19,653 bases of DNA from an uncultured Candidatus Melainabacteria bacterium (GTDB lineage Bacteria; Cyanobacteriota; Vampirovibrionia; Gastranaerophilales; Gastranaerophilaceae), in assembly GCA_934757255.1 (NCBI GenBank), contig CAKVLL010000032.1:1-19653 (forward strand). Reading direction: 5' to 3'. Positions 6,393 to 15,400 of the stretch are shown here, in pieces; the first letter of the stretch is position 1, and every line of letters begins with the position of its first letter. The notes beneath the pieces were generated by a model. The model did no database searches. It was not told the DNA's origin and worked only from the letters and a program-made list of their open reading frames with translations. A program made the position numbers and the translations under genes.

Positions 6393-8354
6393 ATGAGAAG
6401 AAGAAAAAAGTATGATTTATACATAGTAACATTTTTAGCATTATTTACTATCGGATATTTTATTTACAACCATACTTCTTCAGAATCCAGAGGTGTTGAG
6501 AATTATTCGACGGCGCTTGAAGCGTATAAAGAAAACGATTATGAAAAAGCTTACCAAGATTTTGGTAAAGTACCATCAGGTTCTACGCTAAAACCTTCTG
6601 CATTATTTAGACAAGCAAGATGTGCGACGAATATGGGTAAAAACGAATTAGCCATAAAAAAATACAACAGAATTGTGCGCAACGGCTCAAAATCTTCAAT
6701 AGCGCCAATTAGTGAATATAATATGGCGAATTTGATGTATGAAAATAATGATAAAGACGCGAAAAAACACTTTAAAAAAATTATAAAAAAATACCCAACA
6801 AGTGATTATGCTATCGCTTCAGAATACTATTTGGGTATGATTGAAGTTGCAAATCCTCCTAAAGGTGAAAAACGCTTGGCAAAATCTCAAGACAAAGCTT
6901 TAAATTATTTTAAAGATTATATGGAAAAGGCGCCGGATGGACGTTTTGCTCTAAAATCAATAGATGAAATTGTGAAACTTAACAGGCCACTTTCCAATTA
7001 CGATAATTTGTTAATCGCTAAAAGTTATTACGCAAACGGCGAATTCGAAAAATCAAAAACCTTTTTAAACAAAACTACACTTGCAGAAAGCTGGTCTGAT
7101 TTTGCAAAAGATGAGTATAAATTAGGAAATAAAGAAAAAGGAAATTATTATACAGAGTTGGGATTAAAAGAGCATGCTGCAAACACTTCTCAAGAAGATG
7201 TTTATGAAGTTATTGATAATTATGTGGCAAATGCTTCTACAAGAACAGATGGAATAAAAAAACTCGTTGATTTAAATTTAAATTCAACAGGTGCTGATTA
7301 TGTTGCGTATCTTAATTGTAATGAAGTAGTTGGTGAAGGTTTGAAAGAAGCTTGTTATAGAACGCTTTATGAAAAATATCCGAACGGACAATTTTCTGCG
7401 GATTCTTTGTATAACGTATTTATTACTAAATATTTGCAAAAGAAATATCGCGACGCACAAAGGCTTGGATTTCTGCACTTAGAAAAATTTCCAAACGTAA
7501 AATCTAGTCCTGCTGTAATGTATTATATGGGAAAAATTTCGTTTAAATTAAAACATTACGAAAGTGCTAATAATTATTATAAAAAAGTTGTAAATAACTA
7601 TCCTGATTCATATTATGCATTTAGAGCAAATTATAATTTATATAAAGACGATGGAATGTTTCCATTTTTGGAATTAAATGTAAAACCTGTAGTTTTTCCA
7701 TATAAAAAATCTTTGGATAATAATTTGGTCGTTAAGTTGGCATATTTAAAGGATTATGATTTAGTTGAAGAATTATGCAAGAATGATAAATTTATTCAAA
7801 GCTGGATTGCTTATCAAAAAGGTAATTATACTTTATCTGCATTCCTTGCTAGAAACGGAATGGAAGAAATGAGCATCAAACCTTCGTTTGACGATTTGAG
7901 ATGGCGCTTAGTTTATCCAACGCATTATTACGAGACTGTTGACAAAGTTAAAAACGATAATAACCCTATAATATTAGAATCTATTATTAAGGAAGAAAGT
8001 CATTTTAATCCGTTTGTAAAAAGTGCTGTCGGAGCAGTAGGTTTAATGCAATTGATGCCGGCAACTTATAATGAAGTAGTTGCGAAGCACAATTTGCCAA
8101 CCAATTTGAATGTTGAAACTTCAAACATTACAGCAGGAAGTCTTTATTATTCAAGCTTGAAAAAGGTATTAGGAAATAAAGATTTGTACGCAATAACGGC
8201 TTATAATGGTGGTATAGGTTCTGTTACAAATTGGTTCTCAAAACTTATTTATAATGATACAGATGAATTTGTAGAACAAATCCCATATCCGGAAACTAGA
8301 AACTATGTAAAGAAAGTTCTTAGAACATACTGGGTTTACGGAAATGTTTATTAA
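6393..8354 (+). CDS. Membrane-anchored TPR-rich lytic murein transglycosylase, Slt family (653 aa)
   Basis: This enzyme cleaves the MurNAc-GlcNAc bond of peptidoglycan, forming 1,6-anhydro-MurNAc. A basic N-terminus (MRRRKKYD) precedes one membrane helix (~8-25), which should anchor it facing the periplasm. Residues ~35-500 are helical TPR-like repeats (for example ALEAYKENDYEKAYQDFGKV and SANNYYKKVVNNYPDSYYAF). The C-terminal SLT domain (~525-653) has ESIIKEESHF, where E535 aligns with the catalytic glutamate. It also has GLMQLMP (550-556) and AYNGG (603-607). The length is close to E. coli Slt70. Start ATG 6393 has GGGA at 6380-6383, 9 nt upstream. It ends at a strong hairpin terminator. 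Specific substrate and localisation in this organism are inferred from the family. Confidence 0.92.
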   Translation: MRRRKKYDLYIVTFLALFTIGYFIYNHTSSESRGVENYSTALEAYKENDYEKAYQDFGKVPSGSTLKPSALFRQARCATNMGKNELAIKKYNRIVRNGSKSSIAPISEYNMANLMYENNDKDAKKHFKKIIKKYPTSDYAIASEYYLGMIEVANPPKGEKRLAKSQDKALNYFKDYMEKAPDGRFALKSIDEIVKLNRPLSNYDNLLIAKSYYANGEFEKSKTFLNKTTLAESWSDFAKDEYKLGNKEKGNYYTELGLKEHAANTSQEDVYEVIDNYVANASTRTDGIKKLVDLNLNSTGADYVAYLNCNEVVGEGLKEACYRTLYEKYPNGQFSADSLYNVFITKYLQKKYRDAQRLGFLHLEKFPNVKSSPAVMYYMGKISFKLKHYESANNYYKKVVNNYPDSYYAFRANYNLYKDDGMFPFLELNVKPVVFPYKKSLDNNLVVKLAYLKDYDLVEELCKNDKFIQSWIAYQKGNYTLSAFLARNGMEEMSIKPSFDDLRWRLVYPTHYYETVDKVKNDNNPIILESIIKEESHFNPFVKSAVGAVGLMQLMPATYNEVVAKHNLPTNLNVETSNITAGSLYYSSLKKVLGNKDLYAITAYNGGIGSVTNWFSKLIYNDTDEFVEQIPYPETRNYVKKVLRTYWVYGNVY

Positions 8355-8385
8355 AAAACAGCTCCTTTTTATTTGGAGCTGTTTT
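8355..8385. terminator. Bidirectional intrinsic terminator
   Basis: AAAACAGCTCC (8355-8365) pairs perfectly with GGAGCTGTTTT (8375-8385) across TTTTTATTT. The A run on one side and T run on the other give a U-tailed hairpin on both strands. It ends the lytic transglycosylase transcript on the plus strand and the small cysteine-rich gene, stop at 8394, on the minus strand. Confidence 0.9.
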
Positions 8386-8393
8386 AAAAATTT

Positions 8394-8594
8394 TTAAATA
8401 CCTTTAGGTGCACCGTTGATTAATTTTAAAATTTCTACAACTCTTGGCATTTGGCAATCAAATGAATAATGAGCCTTTCTAATTGAGCATTCGCTACAAT
8501 TACCATTAAGTTTATAGCATTCGATTGCTTGTTCTGTCCAATTTTTTGTAATAGATTCAGACATTGTAGGCTGAATAATAGCTTGATTTAGCAT
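8394..8594 (-). CDS. Small cysteine-rich protein, possibly metal-binding (66 aa)
   Basis: This 66-residue protein has four cysteines, C26, C33, C36 and C47, in the arrangement C-x6-C-x2-C-x10-C, with H42 nearby. That layout could bind zinc or an Fe-S cluster; this is inference. The segment NWTEQAIECYKLNGNCSECS looks like a conserved motif, and I have a vague memory of related WTEQAIECYK-type small proteins in other bacteria, but I cannot name a family. Start chosen: ATG 8594, because AGGGAG (8605-8610) lies 10 nt upstream; the alternative Met11 has no such site. A promoter (TTTACA 8633-8638, 16-bp spacer, TATATA 8611-8616) precedes it, and the bidirectional terminator closes it. It is therefore a complete single-gene unit. 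Confidence 0.75.
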   Translation of the reverse strand: MLNQAIIQPTMSESITKNWTEQAIECYKLNGNCSECSIRKAHYSFDCQMPRVVEILKLINGAPKGI

Positions 8595-8610
8595 TACACA
8601 CTATCTCCCT

Positions 8611-8638
8611 TATATACATACTAAATTTATTTTGTAAA
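8611..8638 (-). promoter_or_regulatory. Putative sigma70-type promoter for the cysteine-rich gene
   Basis: On the minus strand, TTTACA (8633-8638) and TATATA (8611-8616) are separated by 16 bp. Both are close to consensus. A ribosome-binding site follows at 8605-8610, only a few nt after the -10 box, so the transcript start would lie at or near that site and its use is uncertain. Confidence 0.45.
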
Positions 8639-8707
8639 AATAGCATCATCTAAATATATGAAATTTAGTTATTTTTTAGTACAATAATCTTTAATGAGAG
8701 GAATTAT

Positions 8708-9292
8708 ATGAAGTTAAAAGATTTAGAGTGTTTGAAAGAAGAATGTCGAAATTGTACAAAATGTATTTTAGGTGAAACAAGGAATAATATTGTATTTTCT
8801 GATGGAAATCCTGAAACCGCAAAAGCAATTTTAATTGGCGAAGCGCCCGGTGAAAATGAGGATAAAACAGGAACTCCGTTTGTTGGAAGAGCTGGAAAAC
8901 TGTTGAATGAATTTCTTGAAAAAGCCGGAATCTCAAGAGAAAAGGATTTGTATATAATTAACACAGTAAAATGCAGACCGCCTAAAAATAGAGTTCCATC
9001 TGATGAAGAAAAGAAACAATGTGAAGGTTATCTTTTAAAACAAATAGAGATTATTAATCCGGAAGTTATGATTTTTTGTGGTGCAACTGCTCTAAAATCA
9101 TTTTACAAACCAAAAATTCAGATATCAAAAGTTAGAGGAGAAGTCTTAGAAATCGAAATTGGCGGAAAAGTTCGCAAATGTATTCCTATTTTTCATCCTT
9201 CATATCTTTTAAGATATCATTCTTTAGAAAAAGGTAGTCCTAGATATTATATGTTGGAAGATTTGAAGAAAATCAAAGAATTTATAAAATAA
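8708..9292 (+). CDS. Family 4 uracil-DNA glycosylase (194 aa)
   Basis: This base-excision repair enzyme removes uracil from DNA. Family 4 hallmarks are present. The 4Fe-4S ligands are C16 and C19 (CRNCTKC), C89 (NTVKCRPPKNR) and C105 (KKQC). The uracil-pocket motif GEAPGENEDKTGTPFVG covers residues 44-60, and the HPS motif is H163-S165 (FHPSYLLR). The length is typical for bacterial family 4 enzymes. Start ATG 8708 is supported by GAGAGG at 8696-8701, 6 nt upstream. The gene is divergent from the small cysteine-rich gene. It is followed after 39 nt by a secreted-protein gene that has its own promoter, so co-transcription is possible but not required. Confidence 0.94.
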   Translation: MKLKDLECLKEECRNCTKCILGETRNNIVFSDGNPETAKAILIGEAPGENEDKTGTPFVGRAGKLLNEFLEKAGISREKDLYIINTVKCRPPKNRVPSDEEKKQCEGYLLKQIEIINPEVMIFCGATALKSFYKPKIQISKVRGEVLEIEIGGKVRKCIPIFHPSYLLRYHSLEKGSPRYYMLEDLKKIKEFIK

Positions 9293-9296
9293 GTAT

Positions 9297-9325
9297 TTGG
9301 AATTTATAGGAAAACAATGTATAAT
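9297..9325 (+). promoter_or_regulatory. Near-consensus promoter that predicts a leaderless transcript
   Basis: TTGGAA (9297-9302), a 17-bp spacer and a perfect TATAAT (9320-9325) lie directly before ATG 9332. The normal 6-7 nt from -10 box to transcript start places the first base at or within a base of the A of the ATG. No Shine-Dalgarno sequence lies between. This suggests leaderless translation of the secreted-protein gene. Confidence 0.6.
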
Positions 9326-9331
9326 TAAACT

Positions 9332-10477
9332 ATGAGGAAGAGGTTAGCAGGATTAATTTTATTGAGTTTTATGGCAAATGCGGCTTTTGCTGATGTGCCA
9401 TATCAAGGTCACGCAGAATATGACAATCAATACACTCCTCCGGAAGAAAAATTGTTTACCGGAAAAACTGAATATTTGGAGAAAAAAGACGTTATTGAAA
9501 TGACAGTTTCTCAGGTTCTAGACGGCACTTATTCTCTTGAGGGTGATGAATTTTTTGCAACTGTAACTTCTGATGTTATTGGTGATAAAGGTGTTATCAT
9601 TCCAAAAGGAACTGTCGCGCATGGTTCAATCACTCAAACCAGCGAAGCGAAAAGACTTGGACGCGACGGCCATTTGAGCCTAAGTTTTGATTATTTGGTA
9701 ACTCCGGATGGAAGAGAAATTCCAATAGAAGGCAAAATGTCAACGAAGCTACATCCTTTAAAGGCTGCGACAAAAATTGTTGCAACAGATGTCGGCTATA
9801 CTGCTGTTGGTGGTGTTGCCGGAGGTTTGTTTGCGTTGCAAGCTTTGGGTTTAGAAGCTGCAATTGCTTCACAAGGTTACACTGTAGCCGGTGGTGCGGC
9901 TTTAGGCGGAACAATCGGTCTTGGAATGTCTTTGTATAGAAAAGGAAAAAATGTACTTATCGCACCTGGTGATGAAATCAAAGTACGAATTTTATCAAAC
10001 GTAGAACTTCCGGTTTATAAAGAAGAAGCTTTGCAAAAACAAGAATTGAATTTTCCAGGATTAGATATAAGAATTGCAAATATACTTTACGAAAAAGATC
10101 CGTTTGGCGAAGTTAACACAATTACTCTTTCTTTGTCAATTTCTAATATGTCAAAGAAAGCTTTTTCCGGAATGGATTTGGCGTTAGTTAATGATTATAA
10201 TACAGTTTTTAATCCATCAATTTTTGGCGATACCAAGCTTTTATTTTCGCAATTAAAACCGGGTGATAGATATGCAGGACGTATTTCTTTTGCAGTACAT
10301 AATGTAAAACAATCGTATTGGTTAATTGTAAATGATAGAGCGACAAACAAACCAATTGCAAAAATTTCATTAGATAATGCATATAAAAATGTATCAAAAG
10401 ATGTAAAAAAACGCAATGCAAAAATAAAACAAGCAAAAAAGAATTATTACAAAGAAGATTCACCATTTGATTTGTAA
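9332..10477 (+). CDS. Secreted/periplasmic protein with VirB10/TrbI-like region and glycine zipper (381 aa)
   Basis: Residues 1-20 form a clear signal peptide (MRKRLAGLILLSFMANAAFA, then DV). Residues ~50-150 contain beta-rich sequence with GVIIPKGTVAHGSI, like the TrbI/VirB10 fold of type IV secretion channels. IAPGDEIKVRI (~210-220) also fits that fold. Between them, residues ~155-203 form a glycine-zipper hydrophobic stretch (VGGVAGGLFALQALG and AGGAALGGTIGLGM) that could insert in a membrane. The C-terminal ~240-355 is beta-rich, resembling DUF4352-type domains, then a lysine-rich tail. Start ATG 9332 is fixed by the signal peptide and the TATAAT box 7 nt upstream. The next gene begins 12 nt after its stop. 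No other secretion-system genes are nearby, so a free-standing envelope role is more likely. Function uncertain. Confidence 0.8.
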   Translation: MRKRLAGLILLSFMANAAFADVPYQGHAEYDNQYTPPEEKLFTGKTEYLEKKDVIEMTVSQVLDGTYSLEGDEFFATVTSDVIGDKGVIIPKGTVAHGSITQTSEAKRLGRDGHLSLSFDYLVTPDGREIPIEGKMSTKLHPLKAATKIVATDVGYTAVGGVAGGLFALQALGLEAAIASQGYTVAGGAALGGTIGLGMSLYRKGKNVLIAPGDEIKVRILSNVELPVYKEEALQKQELNFPGLDIRIANILYEKDPFGEVNTITLSLSISNMSKKAFSGMDLALVNDYNTVFNPSIFGDTKLLFSQLKPGDRYAGRISFAVHNVKQSYWLIVNDRATNKPIAKISLDNAYKNVSKDVKKRNAKIKQAKKNYYKEDSPFDL

Positions 10478-10489
10478 GGAAGGAGATGT

Positions 10490-11530
10490 ATGCATTATTT
10501 TTTAGGTTCATATCTTGTAACTATTTTTGGAATAATTTGTGCTTATTTGTGGGGAGAGCATGTCCATAATGGAACCGGTTTAATGTGTATATTTATTGTT
10601 CTTGTTCTGGCTATTCTAGAAATAAGTTTATCATTTGATAATGCGGTTGTTAATGCAATGAAGCTTGAAAAAATGTCAGAAAAATGGCGACATAGATTTA
10701 TTACATGGGGAATTTTGATTGCGGTTTTTGGAATGAGATTTTTATTCCCACTTTTAGTCGTAGCAATTTTTGCAAAACTAAATATTTTGGCAGTATTAAA
10801 CATGGCATTAAATGATGTACATGAATATGCGCGCTATTTATCACTTACTCACGCACCAATTGTAGCATTTGGTGGAGCGTTTTTATTAATGTTATTCATG
10901 GATTATTTTACAGAAAAGAATAAAGATGTTCATTGGATAAAACCAATCGAAGATTTTTTACAAAAATTTTCTAAAGTAAGAGGTATTTGTACATTTACAA
11001 CTCTTGTTGTATTAAGCATTTTGATGTTAAAAATTGCGCCGGATGTTCGCCAGAGTGTATTTCTTTCCGGATTTTCAGGAATTGTAACGTATCTTGTTAT
11101 AGATGGAGTTGCAGAATGGCTTGAAAAAAGGCAAGAAGAACGTGCAAAACTTTGTGCCAATGCAGTAAAATGTTCTGGAATTGTTGGTTTTTTATATCTG
11201 GAATTGATAGATGCGTCATTCTCCCTTGACGGCGTTTTAGGTGCGTTTGCTTTAAGTCAAGATATATTAATCATAACAATAGGCTTGTTTATCGGTGCAA
11301 TGTTTGTGCGTTCTTTAACAATAATGCTTGTAGAAAAGAAAACTCTTGACCAGTATTTATACTTGGAACACGGTGCACATTGGGCTATTGGGACACTTGC
11401 TGTTTTAATGTTTGTTTCAACTTTTCATGAAGTTCCGGAAGTTGTAACAGGACTTTTAGGCTTAGTGTTTATTGTTTCAGCGTTTGTATCTTCTTTAATT
11501 CACAATAAAAACGAAAGAAACAAGGCTTAA
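10490..11530 (+). CDS. DUF475/TerC-superfamily integral membrane protein (346 aa)
   Basis: This polytopic inner-membrane protein of about nine hydrophobic segments belongs to DUF475, a TerC relative; family members are linked to metal-ion handling, but the exact role here is unknown. Two similar acidic motifs in separate halves, EISLSFDNAVVNA (44-56) and DASFSLDGVLGAFAL (241-255), suggest an internally duplicated transporter-like fold with the aspartates (D50, D247) in the membrane. Start chosen: ATG 10490, with AAGGAG at 10480-10485, 4 nt upstream. It lies 12 nt after the secreted protein and its stop is 3 nt before the next start, so these genes are probably co-transcribed. Confidence 0.88.
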   Translation: MHYFLGSYLVTIFGIICAYLWGEHVHNGTGLMCIFIVLVLAILEISLSFDNAVVNAMKLEKMSEKWRHRFITWGILIAVFGMRFLFPLLVVAIFAKLNILAVLNMALNDVHEYARYLSLTHAPIVAFGGAFLLMLFMDYFTEKNKDVHWIKPIEDFLQKFSKVRGICTFTTLVVLSILMLKIAPDVRQSVFLSGFSGIVTYLVIDGVAEWLEKRQEERAKLCANAVKCSGIVGFLYLELIDASFSLDGVLGAFALSQDILIITIGLFIGAMFVRSLTIMLVEKKTLDQYLYLEHGAHWAIGTLAVLMFVSTFHEVPEVVTGLLGLVFIVSAFVSSLIHNKNERNKA

Positions 11531-11533
11531 AAA

Positions 11534-12403
11534 ATGGAAAAATTGCAGAATAAAAATCTCTATTTTGTTGGCGGATTTTTGAGAGATGAAATACTTGGAA
11601 TTCCGAGTTTTGATGTAGATTATTGCTATGAAGGTAACGCAATAGAAGAATTTTCAACGCTAAATTACGATGTTATAAAAACAAATCCGAGTTTTGGTAC
11701 GGTTAGAATTTTTAAAGAAGGACTCGGTGAAATTGACATAGCTTCTACTAGAGAAGAAAAATATCCGCGTAAAGGACATTTGCCGGAAGTTTTTAATATT
11801 GGTTGTTCATTAGAAACAGATTTAAAACGAAGAGATTTTACAATTAATACTCTGGCTAGATGTACGACAAGTGAAAATCAGATAATTGATTTTTATGATG
11901 GAATTGGCGATATAAAGAAACGTCAGTTAAAAGTTTTACATGACGATAGTTTTATTGATGATCCTTCAAGAATTGTTCGAGGGTTAAAATTCTCTGTGCG
12001 ATTCGGTTTTGAGTTTGAAGCTAAAACTCGCGAATTACAGGAAGAGTATTTAAAAAATATAAATTATGACATGAGTTATCATAGATTGAAAAAAGAGTTG
12101 GTTGAAACTTTTAATTTAAATAAACAAGAAGCGTATGAAAAATTTATAAAAGAAGGTATTTACAAGCTTTTAGCGCCTAATCAAGAAGTGCCTAAAATTA
12201 ATCATTCAATAGAAGAAATTCTTTCAAACTACCAAACGAAACATACCTGGCTTATATATTTAGCGCAATTTGATTTGTCAAACCTTGAACTTACACGCCA
12301 AGAAAAGAAAATTCTTGAATGGGCAAAAAGATTAGAAACTGAAGAACCAACAAATAACACACCACAAGAGAGCATTTTGCTTCGTCACTTGTGGCAGGAT
12401 TAA
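11534..12403 (+). CDS. CCA-adding enzyme / poly(A) polymerase family, short form (289 aa)
   Basis: This class II nucleotidyltransferase should add CCA, or part of it, to tRNA 3' ends. Family motifs are all present: GGFLRD (13-18), the catalytic DxD at D27 and D29 (FDVDY), RRDFTINTLA (99-108), and DDPSRIVRGLKFSVRFGF (142-159) with the base-reading D143 and R146. Residues ~180-195 (YHRLKKELVETF) match the usual RI..EL segment. At 289 residues it is much shorter than typical CCA enzymes (about 400 or more), with a reduced C-terminal body and tail. It could be a complete CCA enzyme, a CC- or A-adding type, or a poly(A) polymerase; the sequence alone does not decide. Start ATG 11534 is 3 nt after the DUF475 stop. 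Its stop overlaps the dnaE stop on the other strand. Confidence 0.85.
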   Translation: MEKLQNKNLYFVGGFLRDEILGIPSFDVDYCYEGNAIEEFSTLNYDVIKTNPSFGTVRIFKEGLGEIDIASTREEKYPRKGHLPEVFNIGCSLETDLKRRDFTINTLARCTTSENQIIDFYDGIGDIKKRQLKVLHDDSFIDDPSRIVRGLKFSVRFGFEFEAKTRELQEEYLKNINYDMSYHRLKKELVETFNLNKQEAYEKFIKEGIYKLLAPNQEVPKINHSIEEILSNYQTKHTWLIYLAQFDLSNLELTRQEKKILEWAKRLETEEPTNNTPQESILLRHLWQD

Positions 12404-12413
12404 ACCTCAAGTG
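12362..12413. other. Competing hairpins at the stop-to-stop junction
   Basis: CCACAAG (12362-12368) can pair with CTTGTGG (12388-12394). Alternatively CACTTGTGG (12386-12394) can pair with CCTCAAGTG (12405-12413) with one mismatch, enclosing both stop codons. Neither is followed by a T run, so these are not clear intrinsic terminators; they might still slow or block convergent polymerases. Confidence 0.4.
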
Positions 12414-15400
12414 GTTGGTCTAGTGAACGAATTGTTACGTTCATTGTTTCAGGAAACACTTGTTGCATGTGGCTTACTAAATCATTAGTTGAAGTCACCC
12501 AAAATATTGGTGCAGTTAAAATTTTGGGACTATAACCATCAACCGGTGGCAATTTAAACATTACAGGGTCATCACCATGATGTTTTGCTAAAATGTTTTT
12601 GATTCCGCAAAGTTCTTCGTATTTAACGTCACGTTTTAATTCTAAAGTTACGATATTAGAATTTTCCACTGATTTAACGTTATCAATAAGAACACTTACT
12701 GCACCTTCATCTCCTCTATGCTGAACTTTTCCGGTAATTACAACTTTGTTATCCTGCACAAGCAGTTCTCCGAATTCCATAAGTTTTTTATGGAAACAAA
12801 CGCAATCTACTTTTCCAGTCAAATCTTCCAATGTTACAAATCTCAAGAATTTAGACGGATCTTTTTTAGTTGGAATTTGTCTTGTTGCAGTAATCAACCC
12901 ACAAAGTGTAACAACTTCTTCTTCTTTGAGTTCCTTAAGTTCTGCAACTCTGTGTGTCATTAAAAATGGCAACTTATCACGAATTGAGAAAAGCGGATGC
13001 GAGGTTACATAAAAACCCAAAAATTCTTTTTCAAACAATTGAATTTCTTTATCTGTATATTCCGCGTCACTTCCAATAAGTTGATACTGAACGTTTTCAA
13101 ACTCATTATCACCGCCTAAAGCCGAAAATAGACTAACTTGTCCCATCGCTCTATCTTTAGCTTCCTTTGAAGTTACATCTAAAATATGCTCCATGTTCTC
13201 AAAAAGTTGTTTTCTGCTTTTTTCTATATTAGAAAACGCACCGGCTTTAATCAAACCTTCTAAAGATTTTTTATTAACGTATTTAGCGTCTACGCGTTTG
13301 CAAAAATCAAAAATGTTTTTGAAGTCGCCATTTTCTTCACGCTCTTTTATAATCGCTTCGACAACAGGTGCGCCAACACCTTTAATCGCAGCCATACCGA
13401 AACGAATATTGTCACCGTCAGGTGCGTATTCTAAATATGATTTATTAATATCAGGTGCTAAAACTTTACTGCCAAGTCTTTGAGCTTCTTCAATATAAAG
13501 CTGAGTTTGGTCTTTATTGTCGGCTACACTGGATAGCAAGGCTGAAAAATATTCAACAGGATAGTGCGTTTTTAAATACGCCGTTTGATAAGCTACAAAC
13601 GCGTAAGCTGCCGAGTGCGACCTGTTGAAACAGTATGAAGCGAACGCAAGAATTTGGTTAAAGAGTTTTTCTGCGTCCTCTTTTTTCATATCGTGTTTTG
13701 CAGAAGCGGCAATAAACTTACCTCTCTGTTCTTCCATTGTTTTAAGGTCTTTTTTACCCATCATACGACGGACTTGGTCGGCTTGACCAAGTGAGTAGTC
13801 CGCCAAAACTTGGAAAACCTGCATGATTTGTTCTTGGTAAACAATCGTTCCATAAGTATCTTTAAGCACAGGTTCAAGAAGCGGATGTGCGTAAGTAATC
13901 TCTTGTTTACCGTGTTTTCTTGCTACGAAATCATCAACCATGCCGGAACCCAAAGGCCCCGGTCTAAATAACGCAACCAACGCGCCTAAATCTTCAAAAA
14001 CGTCAGGTTTAAGGCGTTTAACAAGGTTCATCATACCTTGAGATTCTAACTGGAATACACCTATTGTTTCACCACGAACAAGCATTTCATAGGTAGGTTT
14101 ATCGTCAAGAGGAATATTGTTAATGTCAACATCAATTCCACGATATTTTTTAACCATTTTACAAGTTTTTGTAATCATGGTTAAGTTTCTTAATCCTAAA
14201 AAGTCCATTTTAAGAAGGTCTAAAACTTCTGTTGCTTCGTGTTTAGGATAACCGGTCTGAACGATACCATCTTTTGAAGGCTGTACAGGCAAAATCGTAT
14301 CCAAAGGCGCGTGAGAAATAATTACACCAGCAGCGTGAGTACCAGTACCGCATTTCAAACCTTCAATTGCGATAGCCATATCAACCCAACGTTTAAAACT
14401 TATTGTTTTTCCGCTTTCAGGGTTCATTATTTGATAATCTTCATCATAAAGTTGTTTAAAATCGGATGTGCCTTCCGCTGCGACTATATCTCTAAGCCAT
14501 TCTGCTTTCGGATTAGATGCTCTTGCAACATCAAGAGCCGGTTCAATTAAACCTGTAATTCTGTTACTTTCGGCAAAAGGAACTTGTAGAACACGTCCTA
14601 CACCTTTAAAAGCCGCTTTTGGCGCATAAGTTGAGAATGTAATAATCTGACAAACCTTATCTTCACCATATTTTTTTGTAACGTAATCAATAACATCACC
14701 ACGTTTTTCGATACAAAAGTCGATATCAATATCTGGCATGGTAAAACGTTCAGGATTCAAAAATCTTTCAAACAACAGTTTGTGATAAATTGGGTCAATG
14801 TCAGTGATTTCTAAGGCATACGCGACAACAGAACCCGCAGCCGAACCTCTACCGGGACCGACAGGAATATCATGAGTTTTGGCAAAGTGAATAAAGTCCC
14901 ATGTAATCATAAAGTACGCAGGGAAGCCCATGTGATTAATTACGCCCAATTCATATTTAGCACGTTTAATAATATCTTCAGGTGGCGGATCGCCGTAACG
15001 CTTCTTTAAACCTTCAAATACAATGTGTTCCAAGTAGTTTTCAATTCCTTGAATATACTTAGCTTCTTCCATAACATCAGCTGTATTCTCGGTTTTGTTT
15101 TTTTTCTTTAATCGTTCAATGATTTTCGGATCAACATCATCAGAAGTGAATATAAATTCTTCTGGAACATCGTAATGCGGAAGTGGTGCATTATGTAGTT
15201 CAATTTCTACATTACATTTATTCGCAACTTCTTCTGTATTAGCGCAACATTCTTCAAATGTCGCATCATCCATCCAAGAAAAAGCCTTGCGCATTTCTTC
15301 TTTTGATTTAACATAAAACTCATTATTTGGGAAATGAAAACGCTTTTCATCATCTTTGTTTGCGTTAGTTTGAAGGCATAATAAAGTATCTTGTGCGTCA

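Noticed and set aside
8704..8964. Open frames antisense to the uracil-DNA glycosylase gene
   Set aside because: The plus-strand gene has all family 4 motifs and a good ribosome-binding site; the antisense frames have no recognisable features.
9332..10477. Part of a conjugative or type IV secretion locus
   Set aside because: No ATPase, coupling protein, relaxase or other channel genes flank it; the neighbours are repair, DUF475 and tRNA-maturation genes.
14311..14550. Open frame antisense to dnaE (79 codons)
   Set aside because: It lies wholly inside the conserved polymerase coding sequence, with no ribosome-binding site; it is a codon-bias shadow, like the antisense frames at 12718-13483 and 9630-9914.
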